Positions 48,201 to 58,890 of a DNA stretch of 64,000 bases are shown here, piece by piece; positions within the stretch are counted from its first letter, which is position 1, and each line of letters starts with the position of its first letter. The notes below the pieces were generated by a model. The model did not search any database, was not told the DNA's origin, and saw nothing but the letters and a program-made list of their open reading frames with translations. The position numbers and the translations under genes were made by a program. Source of the DNA: Marasmius tenuissimus (taxonomy: Eukaryota; Basidiomycota; Agaricomycetes; Agaricales; Marasmiaceae); contig JAQOTA010000054.1 of assembly GCA_029532415.1 (NCBI GenBank), forward strand, positions 1,798,001-1,862,000, written 5' to 3'.

Positions 48201-50635
48201 TCGTGGCAAACGTGCTCGTGTTGGTCGTAGCAGTAGTCGTGGCAGAGGTGAATGTGTTATTTTGAGGCGGTGGTTGTAGCGGCCCCGGATCCTTTACGCT
48301 CGTACTTGCACCCCCAGAAGGAACGAACGGCGCTGCCTGAGGATTGAGGTCCGCGAAAAGAGGTGGTGGTCGAGTAGGTGTCGCAGTGGCACCATTCGTT
48401 TGTGGGGCTGATGGTTGTGATTGCGGAGTATGAAGGAGTGTTGGCTGTGGAACAAAGGCATCTTGCGACTGCGTCTGTTGAAAACCAAAGATCGATACAG
48501 GTGCCGCCTGAGCCTGTGATCGCGTTTCTGAAGGAAACAACGGCGCTGTGGTGGTAGGAGGTGGCGTCGGTTGCTGTGGAATAACATGGGGTGCTCCAAA
48601 CACACTCTGTTGTATCTGCGTCGGTTGGGGAGCGCCACCGCTTCCACTCCCTCCAAGTTGTTGAGCTGTATTCTGCGCGAGCTGGCCAAAAGCAGAGCCT
48701 CCGAAAACGGAGCCGCCCGACCCGAAAACAGATCCCCCAGAACCAGCGGGAGCCCCAAACAACCCGGAGCCAAATGGATTAGGTGCTGCCTGAAAACCGG
48801 AAAACGCAGAGGGCATCCCCGGAGCTGGTGCGAATGATGACAGGGAATTGTTGAGCTCTGTAGTCACCGCCGGGTTGGAGGTGTTGAATACACTGGTTGT
48901 CGTCGCCGGTATTGCTGTCGCTGCTTCCTCCTGCTCCTCAATCTCGTCGTCCTCGTACATCTCATCGTGTTCATGCCCTTGGTCGTCATCATCCAACTCC
49001 ACGACTTCTGCCCCAGACCCACCATCAATCAACTCCCAATGCTCCAATCCGCCCCTCAGAGACTCAATATCGTCAATCGCTTCGCTCCCAAAAAGACTCT
49101 CCAACAAACAGGCAACAAGGTAGATGATAACCCTGTTGCCTCTCGTCCCATCCCCCGATTCCCGGAGTGTTCCAGCCAGTTCGCCAAAAATCTCCATCGC
49201 CCTCGCATCCACTTTGAGCTTGCTCACTTTCGTGATGGGCGTACTGACTTTCTGCACCTGCGTTCTGAACTCGTTCGTCAATTTGTACGCGGGGTTGTGG
49301 TGATATAGGAAGGAATAGTTTCGTGTCGGTCGACTTGGTCACGAATGTGGATTAGGCGGTGATAGATTCTCATTTCGAGTTCTTTTGAGGAGGGAGATGT
49401 GGTTTGGGTGGAGGAGGGATTTTGGTAGTCTTCGTAGAATTCTTTGAGAGATTGCAGAGCTAGAGTAGCGAAAAAAGGGGATTAGAAGATGAGGATAGGA
49501 CTGTATTTAGCACTCACTATTCATCAACTGTTGTTGTTCTAAATTCGGCGAAAACCCGTCCCGTCCTCTCTCGACATGTAACGCTAGGATATGGAACCTC
49601 GCACATCGTTCGTGGCACTCAATCGCCAGTGCCCCATGTTCATGCTGCATCGTGAAATCATTCCGCACGGCTCGTGAGCGGTCACGGATGAAATTGAAGG
49701 TCGGGGAGAAGCCGTTTGAAGGGAGGAGATTGTGGAAGAGGTAGTCCAAGGTGCGCTTTTCGCGAGAGGTGAGTGCAGATCACAAGTGAAAGTATAAAAT
49801 ATAGAGAACAAGACGTACTTTCAACACCTTCGGAGGCCGTAAATCAGACGGGATAATTTTGTCACCTGCACCACGTTCGTACATTTTGACAGCCTTCGAG
49901 TGGTCGACGCGTTTCGTTCCTGGGATCTTCAAGTTCGAAAGAGCTATATCTTTCATTGCCTCATAACAAAAGCCACCAAAGGACCCACCGTCTCCCATTC
50001 GAATAAGTTATTCTCTCTCTCTCTCCTATACCTCTCAAACCGAGGACACATATCCGGGCATGTCCCGACAATCGTAATGGCGTCTTCAAGACGTTTGGGA
50101 ACGGCCGGGTCGTCCATTTTGCCCTCTGCGATGGCCCTTTTGCGTTCAACCTCTCTGGCTTTGAGGAGCTACAGTGCGCACGAATCAGTGACATCGGAAA
50201 AGAGAGAATAATGGGGCCAGAGCGCACCTCCTTATAGAACGCCTCTCTCTCCTCCATCGTGTCCAATACCGGCTCTTCCTCTGGAACATGAATATCTTCA
50301 TCTTCATCGTCCTCGTGTCTATTCTCGTGCTCTACTTCGTGCTCCTGCGTGTGGCCCTGGGTCGGATTCGTCCAAGTCGAATTAGTGGCGGTGGGAGGTA
50401 ACGGACTGTGTCTCCGCGATCCTCCACGACTCGAACCACCCCTCCCACGTCCACCACGGTGCCACCTGCCTTCATCAGCACCAGTGTTCGCGCTTGCGTT
50501 TGTCCGAGTCTCCTGCCCGGCAACCCATTGTTTATTTCTTGAGATGGGTCTATGGGGACCCCCTCCGCGTGCTCTGTGTGACGATTTGAAGCTAATGTGG
50601 TGGTGAGTGGTCGATGTGGAGGAGGAGGCTTCCAT
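45230..50635 (-). CDS. SAC3: SAC3/GANP family mRNA export factor (TREX-2), ~1613 aa
   Basis: Eleven exons on the minus strand: 50635-50228, 50168-49989, 49926-49819, 49755-49518, 49459-47140, 47088-46664, 46608-46455, 46395-46161, 46108-45961, 45906-45797 and 45744-45230. Motifs: the hallmark IVGTCPDMCPRFERYRRERE near residue 173; YERGAGDKIIPSDLRPPKVL; LDYLFHNLL; DRSRAVRNDFTMQHE; the SAC3/PCI core (EMRIYHRLIHIRDQ, VIIYLVACLLESLFG). An FG-dipeptide-rich linker (SVFGSGGSVFGGSAFG) follows, then a CDC31-binding-like helix (VVREAFRRWRAQ) and a long C-terminal region. SAC3 scaffolds TREX-2 at the nuclear pore, coupling transcription and mRNA export. All exon phases agree except exon 5. There a single base appears missing near 49295-49300, between IPSYITT and PAYKLTNEFR, next to a GGGG run. 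A sequencing error is likeliest in such a conserved gene. Confidence 0.92.
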
Positions 50636-51384
50636 AGAAAGGTTGGGGAGCCTTCGCGTCGAAGGAGCTAGGTAGAACAAGGAAATTGGTGAAATGGCCC
50701 TGACGCGGGTTTGGGCTCGAAGACAAACAAGGGACAAACACGACCCTTGCCTTCAACCTTGACAATGACGGTCACTATGAATGCTCATCCTATCAACTAT
50801 CACTTTCATATCATTAAAGAGAATGATTTGGGCTGGAATGTCTGGACGACGACTGTGAGCCAGAAATAGTCGAAACTCAGACTGCCAATGGTACTTCATA
50901 CTATCCTGATCAGCATCGCGGGTACACAGTCCATTCGCAGCAAGCCAAGCCGAGCCGCCAATAGCAGACTGCAATCCAAAACACTCCAGCTCAATGTGAG
51001 GGACCTACATTAATCGCAACCTGTCCGGACTCTCTCAACTGCCTTCGCGTTCACACGGATCTGTCATACGCAGTGCCTTGAGGACAACGATCAGCGCTAC
51101 CAGATACTTATATCCCAGCATCTCTCGACGTCCCGCCCATTTATCGTTCTTGCCCTTCCTCCCGCCATACGTGCTCGCTAGGTTGAGTCCGCCTAAGAGT
51201 CACCAAGAACGCCACCTATACCTCAGGTCTTCAGAATAACAATAACGCGAGGACTCAGAACTACAATTGTGGGGATAGCCAGATAGGCCAAGTATCAGGA
51301 GGAGAATTGAACTTCGCAAGACATCCCCACACGACAGGCTTCGCCCGTGAGTGGCTATTGTCGTCCTAAAGAAGGTTGAAGTAG
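50636..51384. other. Region between SAC3 and the NACHT locus
   Basis: It holds the SAC3 promoter on the left. From about 51187 an open frame without ATG (NNNNARTQNYN .. VSGGELNF) lies where the first NACHT exon should be, followed by GTGAGT at 51346. It resembles a degenerate first exon. Confidence 0.4.
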
Positions 51385-54300
51385 CACATAAACCGCTCTG
51401 GGCTGCAGCTGCGGGCTTCAGTGCTTCCCACGCTGCGATGCAACAATTTGAACGAAGGGAGTGTCTCGACGAAACATATGAGGAAGTGCTGAGAGTCGTC
51501 TACGATTGGATAGCCTCCAAGGACCGTACCCTTCCACTATGTTGGCTCTCAGGCAGCGCTGACAAGTCGGCCATCGCGATCAGTGTCGCCAAAGCTTGCG
51601 AGGGGAAAGCGCTTGCCGCGTCTTTCCTCTTCTCTCGATCCGACCCGAAGCGAAACAACCCCTCTGCTCTCGCGTTGACAATCTCGCATGGTCTCGTAGT
51701 GAACATGCCGTTCGCTCGAACCTCTATTCAAAAGAGAATTACCGACGATCCGACGATACTGAAAGCCAACCCGGAGGACCAATTCCGAGAACTTGTCTTC
51801 AAGCCATCTTTGCGAGGTAGATGGTGGAGACGCTCCTTGGCGAAGCTTTCTTCTGCATTCAGGGAGCCAGATCTCGTCGTCATAGACGGTCTCGATGAAT
51901 GTGGCGATGAGCAAGCCCAACGACGCATCCTCTCAACAATCCTCAATTCGTATCAACAACCCTCTCGTCCCCCTTTGCGATTCCTGATCTGCAGCCGCCC
52001 GGAAGCCTGGATTCAGGAAGCCTTTGATGCGAAGGAGCACAGGCGCCTTGTCGAACGTGTGGTACTGGACGATTCCTTCATGCCGGATAGGGATATAAAG
52101 CGGTATTACCTCCACCAATTCCAACTTATCCGTACGGACCCTCAGTACGCCCATATTCAATTTCCAACCTCTTGGCCTTCCCCAGAGGATCTTGAGAGTC
52201 TGGTGCAGAAGTCCTCTGGCTACTTCGTTCATGCGGCAATCACAGTGAGATTTATCAGGCTCGCCCATCCCATCGCTCAGCTTCGCATTCTACTTGACTC
52301 TTCTTGCGAACTGTCCTTCTCCCCACTCGATCGCCCATATCACGCCATCCTTTCTACCAGCCCTGTCACCTGACCACGAGAGACTGTTCTCCATTCTGGC
52401 TGCCATTTTCATTCTCCCTCCTCATGCACCACCTTCACCCGGATTCATTAGAATGCTCCTTGGACTATCTACAGGAGAGGTGGATCTCAGCTTGCGGCCC
52501 ATGCACTCCGTGCTCAACATCCGAGGTGGGGATGTGGCCATCACTGCCTACCACACCTCATTTACCGACTTTCTCCACGATCCACTGCGCTCGGGCAAAT
52601 TCTATATCGACCGAGCTGATCATCATCGTCATGCCCTTATCCTTCAGTGGCTCAAAACCCTCACCCAGATGTTGATGGCGGATCCAAACATCGTCTTGCA
52701 TCCGGACACAGCCAACTTGAATACCAACGTTCATCATCTGCTCGGAGGATGGGTCAGCCTCTGCGTAACGGACAAACCGTCCACTACAGAATTACTTGCC
52801 GAGTTCTTTCGGTGCATTTTTTCTGCCTTTCCAGACCGAAACAAGCTACTCGCAAGGCTAGCCTCGCTCGTCCTACTTCCTCCTCACGCTTCCGACCGAC
52901 GGGAATTTCAAGGTCTCAATGACCTCCTATCAGGATCCAAGACAGTGGATGTGTCTTCGACGATGAAGCTATTGGAGATTTGTCGGCTGGCTACGTCGGC
53001 AGACGGGACAGAGCTGGATCCGTTCCTTCTCACCTTTCTGTGCGATCCAAATCAAAAGTATTACATTGATATTACAAAGTACCGCGAGCTTCTTGCTCGG
53101 CGATGGATTCGGGCACTTGCACCATGCAACCAGCCCCTAAGCTCAGGTTCGAGGTAGGTTTCTTATTTCCTTTTTGTCCCTACTACTGGATTCTGAACAC
53201 CCTTGTGCTTGTTTCTAGGCCGGATTGGGGGCTGCGTACGTTGTGGAGCGCGTGGGCCGACTTTTGCTGTGGTGTAAAACGACCTAGCGGCGAGCTGTTG
53301 TCTGACCTCGAGAACCTGGATCTGATGGCGGTTGCCATTTCGATGGCTCTCATGCACCCCGAACACAAACAATTCTTGTCCATGGTCATTCGACCGCTGG
53401 AAGAAATAGTATCCTGGCTGATTCAAATCGTACGACTTCGCGTTCTTATGATGACTTGATTACCATTGACTTACATAAGTATCAACAGGAAGGTCCCGTT
53501 CCAGCGAGGCTCGTCGAAAGCTTCAAGGAGACTATCAATCGGTTTGGGCAGCATTTGTCTGAAGAGATGTAAGTTGCCACGCTCCCGTTCTGCGAAGCAG
53601 CTTCGTCTCACGGCCTCTACTGTATAACAGTACTCTAGAACACCGACCAGCCAAGTCACGGTACCATCAACTTGATCGCCTCTGCACTATGATAATCCAG
53701 AGTGCCAATCTCAATCATGACAAGATTCGTCTACTCCTCGCGGCCATCCTCGTACCATTTCCAGAATATCTGGAATCGTCCTCGGCATGCCTCGAGCTAC
53801 TCCTTGGACTCTCATCGGAAGAACTGGATCCGACGCTTCGCGGCATGCGCTCGGTGCTGAATATTCGTGGTCCTGGCGATGATTTGCGCGTGCACCCCTC
53901 GTTCAGGGAGTTTCTGGTTGACCCGGCACGGTCGCACAGTTTCTATATCAACCTCGACACACAAGAACTGAAACACGCAATCGCGCGACAGTGGCTCCGA
54001 GCCCTGGCGGCCAGTAAAGTGCTGAATTACAGGTACGTTGTAGATATTCATCCTCTCTATCAAGACTTGTTCCAACATGCAATGCGCAGCTTCGACCAAC
54101 TCTATAACGAGGAGACCAAATCCTTCTTCACGAACTGGGTCGGTTTCTGCCTAACGATTCTCAAACCGACTCGAGATCTATTGGACGATCTGTACAACGT
54201 TGATCTTGCCTGTGTCTTCCTATGTCATGCAACAAGCTCACACAACTTTCAATCTTGGGGCGACACATTCAAGGCGTTAGTGCCGTGGGTCGAAACGTAT

Positions 54301-55023
54301 GAAAGTGAAGATCACAGTCGCGAAGGACGCAAACAAAGGGACATCTATGTGAAGGGCCTCGTACACAAGTTCCGAAACCGACCCGCGTGTTTCCACCTCG
54401 AATGGCCTCCAGGGTCTCCCCAGGACTCGCAGGTTGTGCATTGGGTCATTCACTATGCCGCACGATGTCGGTATCGTAACGGACTGGCCTCGTCACGACG
54501 CAGCCCTCCGGAACAACTGCCTCGCCTCACAGAATGTCACTGTGACCTCTCCGAAGGGAACGAGCCGCGCGATCCAGGACATCTTGCATACCGGGAGGCT
54601 TGCATGCAAATGGTCAAGGCTTTCGTCTCCCGCTTCGAGATGCTTACCCAAGGTAGTGCGAGAGACCGCCAGTCCGAGTCTGGTGAGTTGACGGCTATCT
54701 TTGGGAACTTGATGGAGTCGTCACTTCTGAAGCACTGCCGTCTCGATACCGAGCTGCTCTCGCTCTGTAGGAACTTTCTACAACTCGCGAGACATTGTCC
54801 ATTTATGGCGGTGTATTGCGTAGAAGGAGAGAGACAGAGAACGAATATGCTCAGCTGGATCAAGGTGAGAATTTCGACTCATTGTTAAAGTTATATTAGA
54901 ATTCATGAGCTTCGTCCTCGATACTAGACCTTCTCAGATAGGTCTGCTGAGGAAGCCAAAGATCTGGAAGCGCGGGTTTTTGCTTTGCCATGGGAACTGT
55001 GGGCATCTGCAGATCCAGACTAG
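51385..55023 (+). pseudogene. Degenerate NACHT/STAND locus with three copies of the post-NACHT module
   Basis: Homology to the intact NACHT gene starts at 51385 (HKPLWAAAAGFSASHAAMQQFERRECL). No in-frame upstream ATG was found. Walker A is damaged: SGSADKSA replaces GTAGVGKT and lacks the glycines. Walker B (DLVVIDGLDEC) and RFLICSRPEAW are intact. Near 52350-52370 the frame shifts by one base. Then follow module 1 (LLGLSTGEVDLSLRPMHSVL .. FYIDRADHH), a shorter module 2 (YYIDITKYRELLARRWIRAL .. LWSAWADFC, with a 53155-53219-type intron) and module 3 from 53640 (LLGLSSEELDPTLRGMRSVL .. FYINLDT). Module 3 continues to the family C-terminus with exons to 54864 and 54928-55023. Module 3 is fully open, so a C-terminal protein may be expressed. 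It could be one extended gene or a fusion of two; I favour a decayed fusion. Confidence 0.7.
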
Positions 55024-55627
55024 CGCATCCCGAAACGGCTTGTGATCGCTGGTAGGGCCGGCGGCGGACTTGACGACACTTGAACGAGGCTCCTCTTGGA
55101 ACGTTCAAACATCCATGTTGCAGAAGCTTTCCTAAAAGTAACGGAGCGCTACCACCGAATCAAGAGCAGCATGGGTCGTTGGCCAAAGTCGTATAGTCGA
55201 TTCTCAATCCGTGAATACAAGTCGGTTTATGATGCACTAACGGCGAACATTTGAATGTATAAAGATGCAGACTCGATGTAAGTACTGAAGAGAATTAAAT
55301 GCCAGCCAAGCGTCCTCGATCAATCAGTCAAATAAAGAGATGCGCGTACAGAGGAACGTTATAAAAAAACCGGGAAGAGTAGACAAGAAAGAGAAGAATC
55401 GGTTACTGCGCCTTCCGGTCGAGTCGAGACCCCCTTGCGAAACTACGGCAGCCCTCCCGCGCCACCAGCAAGTTCGAGGTTGATGGATCCATGGGTGTTG
55501 CCATTGGGTATTTGTTGGTAAACAAGGTGGAAAGTTGCTAGTCAAACAATGAGTCGCAAAGACCACAAAAAGTTTCATTGAACGCACCGGACTCTCGGCT
55601 CGAACTCGAAGAGGAACCGAAGGACGA
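55024..55627. other. Convergent spacer, no gene
   Basis: 3' ends of the NACHT locus (plus strand) and of the repeat precursor (minus strand) face each other. An open frame on the minus strand here is a shadow continuing from the precursor. Confidence 0.45.
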
Positions 55628-56117
55628 TCACTGAGAGGATGAAGAGGGGCCGTCACTGTCCCTCTTTTCATCTTCACGATAAGTAAGGGTGGGTCCCATA
55701 GCGTGGACCCAACTACCAGCTTTGAAACCCTCCCTCTTTTCGTGATCGCCGACGGCGGCATCGTCACCGTCTTCACGAGTTGTGATAGGGCCCATAGCGT
55801 GAACAAAAGTCCCAGTTGGCCATCCATCCTTCTCGAGACTTCCGAGCGGTATCGTCATCATGCCCACTGCGTTTCGTTACGGTAGATCCCATAGCGTGGA
55901 CCCAACTACCACTTTTAAAATTCTCCCTCTTTTCGTGATCGGCGGCGGCGGCGGCGGCATCGTCACCGTCTTCACGGGTTATGATAGGGCCCATAGCGTG
56001 AACGAAATCCGGCGATAAGGACCCCAGACTCTCCGTCTCTTCGACGGCAACAGGGGCCGCAACGGCAGGGGAGACGAGAGTAGTAGCAAGCAAGAGCAGA
56101 ATGGAGAATGAACGCAT
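55628..56117 (-). CDS. Secreted repeat-peptide precursor with KR processing sites and four HAMG repeats (frame broken by a 4-base duplication)
   Basis: No intron is needed. The protein starts MRSFSILLLLATTLVSPAVAA, a clear signal peptide. It then shows DFVHAMGPIITRE (residues ~37-49), an acidic spacer DGDDAAAAAADHEKR, GSWVHAMGSTVTKR (residues ~70-83) and a further spacer. KR sites lie at 63-64 and 82-83. The readable frame then ends at 55773 (114 residues). In another frame, immediately after a tandem TGGATGGA near 55825-55835, the same pattern continues. It has a third FVHAMGP unit, the spacer DGDDAAVGDHEKR, a fourth SWVHAMGP unit, another EKR, and a stop at 55628. The four units alternate FVHAMGP / WVHAMGS-P and are ~93 codons per pair. 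This is the plan of Kex2-processed repeat precursors, which in fungi give pheromones or cyclic ribosomal peptides. No CAAX end is present. No UstY-type (DUF3328) tailoring gene lies nearby. The peptide's activity is unknown. Confidence 0.7.
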
Positions 56118-57099
56118 GGTTGGTCTGGTCTTTTTCCTAGTGGAAAGGGTCTGAGTGAGATGAAACTAGTGTTGTAACTGAGGAACAAGTTCAAGGAAAC
56201 ACGACGGTTTTTATGGGCTATTGGCAGCCGACAAGAAGCCGATAATCAAGAGGGAGTAGTTTTGAGCTCAGATCAAGTGGCCACTCGCCGCCACGGTCTA
56301 CTAGAGCCGCAGCGTGTTCTGACCACACAAGAAGTAAGAATAACTGCTAGCCGAGCAGAGAGAGACAAAACTTGCATGGTCATCTAGGCTTTCTATCTCG
56401 GTAATCGAGGGATAAATCTCAGTCAGCTTGGGCCACTATTGGCTACGAGACTGAAGTTTGTTAGAAAGCAAAAGACCAGGTGCGAATACCGGGTAAAAAA
56501 TGAGAATCTTTCATATGGGCGCGAGTGTCAGAGTGCTATAAATATAAATAACGCGTCAACAAAGCATACCACATGAGAGTCTTGTGACTCTCATGTGCTC
56601 CACACCTTCTGGGCAAGAATTCTAGAAAATTAGGTCGTGTTCAACGCATCCAGTTGCCTTTAACCAAGTTGAAGCACTTCTCCCGCTTGAAGGCCTTTAA
56701 TGGATGAATTGAGCTGCGGGCACAGTCATACGATTGAACCTCGAGATATTTCGGGAAAATGTCCATCTTTCCGGTACTTTACTACAAAAAGACTGTTCAC
56801 CTGTTTACAATCATGTCATACAGATAGGTCAGACCTGAAGCCCTTTACGATCCGATTGACGACAGCCTGAAAGACTAGGAGGACCAGTGGTAGATACGGA
56901 ATACGAGGATTGCGTGGAAGACGACAGGTTCGGTTGATGAAAATCGGCTGGAAGGGGAATCCAATGTTGTAGTTTCGAGTATCGTGTTGGCCAAAAACCC
57001 AGCCGGCGGAGTACCCCAGAACAGTTCACAGTGAGCATCAATCCCCTCCCGCTCATTCGACGCGAGCTGTTGGATAACCCTCCCCCGAATAACAGCGGA
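56118..57099. other. Spacer with promoter of the repeat precursor and an orphan TATA plus hairpin
   Basis: On the minus strand CATAAAAACC lies ~95 bases before the precursor ATG (near 56206-56216). On the plus strand CTATAAATATAAATA at about 56536-56550 is followed by a perfect hairpin at 56570-56597, but no coding sequence follows. 56600-57099 includes the 3' flank of the minus-strand ATPase gene. Confidence 0.4.
56570..56597. repeat. Perfect 12-bp inverted repeat
   Basis: CACATGAGAGTC, a 4-base spacer TTGT, then GACTCTCATGTG. There are no mismatches. It lies about 20-30 bases downstream of the TATA-like stretch. Confidence 0.8.
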
Positions 57100-58706
57100 C
57101 TAGGACGATGAATGCGTGGAAGAGGATGATTGCACAGAGGCCTCGTGGTCCATCTCGATCGGTTGATGACAACCAACAGGATGATCCTGGGTCAAGGCCT
57201 GGAGTTCGAGGAGTATTGTTCGAACCAGGGATCCACCAAAGGGAGTTCTTCCAAACAGTTTACAGTAATCATTAGGCTCCTCCCGCGCCTTCAACACAAG
57301 CTGACGAAGAACCCTCTGATGGATGATAGTAGACTTGAATTCTAGCTTCCAATGGACATTTTTTGGAACAGCTTTAAGGCCAGGACGGACAGCGAATAGA
57401 AGGATCCGGTGAATCTCTTCCGAAACACCTCTTGGCGAATCGGTGAATACCATCGCAGTGGCATGGATTAACTGCTCTACCGTTAACTCGTCCAAAACCG
57501 ATGAGAGACCCCGGTTCGCCTCAGCAGGGTGCAAGATTACTTCGTAGACGTCGCGGGGAATCGGACCAACCATCTCAACCGCCTTGTCCACGAGAATAGC
57601 GAGTCTCAATCTATCGTCCATGTTGGCGAGTATATTCTCAGTGCGCGATGAGGATGCAAGAGTGCTTGTTGCATGGGGAGCAAGAACGGACCCGTCACGT
57701 CTTGGACCTGTTCCAGATTCGTCGGCTTCGCCCGCTACCTGTCTCGCATATCCTTTCAGATTCACCAAAGCGGCCTGTACCGCATCCGAGATTTGCAAGT
57801 CGCCCAGATGCGTCCCGACGGTCAAAGGGTCTTGAATATCGTCGAGCGGTATCTTCTTCATCGTTTCATCCAACTCTACCAGGAATTTCTTCGCCGGAAG
57901 ACACGTAAATCTCTACTCAGGAAGTCATCATAAGCATCCTCGAAACGTCAAAAAGGAGGTCGCCTACGCATCAATCAATTCATCACGACTAAAAAACGGA
58001 AGAGTCGTCCAATATGGCATCGTCTTTCCAGCCCACGAATGATCATCCTTGGTGAGCGACGCTGCTTGCACGACAAGGTTGCCCTCCCAAAGCATGCTGG
58101 GAAGATCGAACGATGCGTTCTCCATTCGGACAAAAACAGGACAGAGGCTGCCGCGGCGTTCTGGCAGATAAGAAATGAGTGTGGTCTGGCATTGATAAAC
58201 TTCTTGGTCGATGAAGAGATAAGTCGTTTCCCCATCGACAAAGAGGATGTCGTGTGTAGGCCATTCGGAAAGGAACCGAAAGAATAGGTAGAAGAGGGCG
58301 ATTCTTTTCCCTGTTGGACAGTGATGATAAGTAGGAGATGCCGAATACGCAGTCCAACGCACCAATGCCCCGCTGGCCTGTGATCAACACGGACCTGTCC
58401 TTGCAAAAACTCGCACGTACGAGTTCGAATAGGTCTTTGAAGCATTCACGAATGAAAAACGCTTTGTCATCCACGCCAGGGATCTCGAAGGGACTAGAGA
58501 TAGTAGCGACAGGCGCCTGGCGATAACGAGAAGCCAGTCCACGCCAAACTGGCGAAATTGCGTTGGACCATTCATCCAAAGGCTCGAATCTCTTCGAAGT
58601 TTGAGAGTCTGGATGTTCAGCGCTGTCAGCAGGTGTCTCCTGAGTTATTTAGCATCACTTCTCAATGTATGAAAGGCTGTTTTACCTGGTAAAGGTAGGG
58701 GCTCAT
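57100..58706 (-). CDS. Agaric P-loop ATPase-like protein, 483 aa
   Basis: Exons 58706-58686 (only MSPYLYQ), 58639-58363, 58310-57968 and 57910-57100 join in frame. I recognise the type as agaricomycete hypothetical proteins but know no function. Landmarks: SPVWRGLASRYRQAPVA, PFEIPGVDDKAFFIRECFKDLF, the P-loop LLITGQRGIGK-type motif split by an intron (here VLITGQRGIG|KR), FYLFFRF, DILFVDGETTYLFIDQEVYQCQT, LWEGNLVVQAASLTKDDHSW, FFSRDELIDA. A C-terminal domain follows with VDKAVEMVGPIPRDVYEVIL and EIHRILLF. The canonical Ser/Thr after GK is Arg here, so nucleotide hydrolysis is doubtful. The layout recalls P-loop modules of Crinkler/RHS-type proteins (weak inference). The start is supported by the paralogue at 44966, which also has a 21-base first exon. 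Confidence 0.7.
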
Positions 58707-58890
58707 TGAGGTCGAGTGGGAGTCGAAGGAAGAAAGGTCTCGTCTGTTTGGCCCGACCAAACTACCCCTGAGTTCAGAGCCACTCCCAATTGCAAGCCAC
58801 AGCCAGCTCTATTTACACACGGAAGTGCTGCGTCGTCGAAACATAAATTCTACAACACACATCATCATACAAAATCATACAAATGACTCC

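Noticed and set aside
47100..49300. Long plus-strand ORFs opposite SAC3 exon 5
   Set aside because: They are shadows of a low-complexity proline/serine-rich coding strand and match no family.
54033..54089. Frameshift or stop at this position of the NACHT locus
   Set aside because: The segment is open and a multiple of three, so it is either an optional intron or coding, not a lesion.
55324..55827. 167-residue minus-strand ORF overlapping the repeat precursor
   Set aside because: Different frame from the signal-peptide/HAMG repeats, no family resemblance; a shadow.
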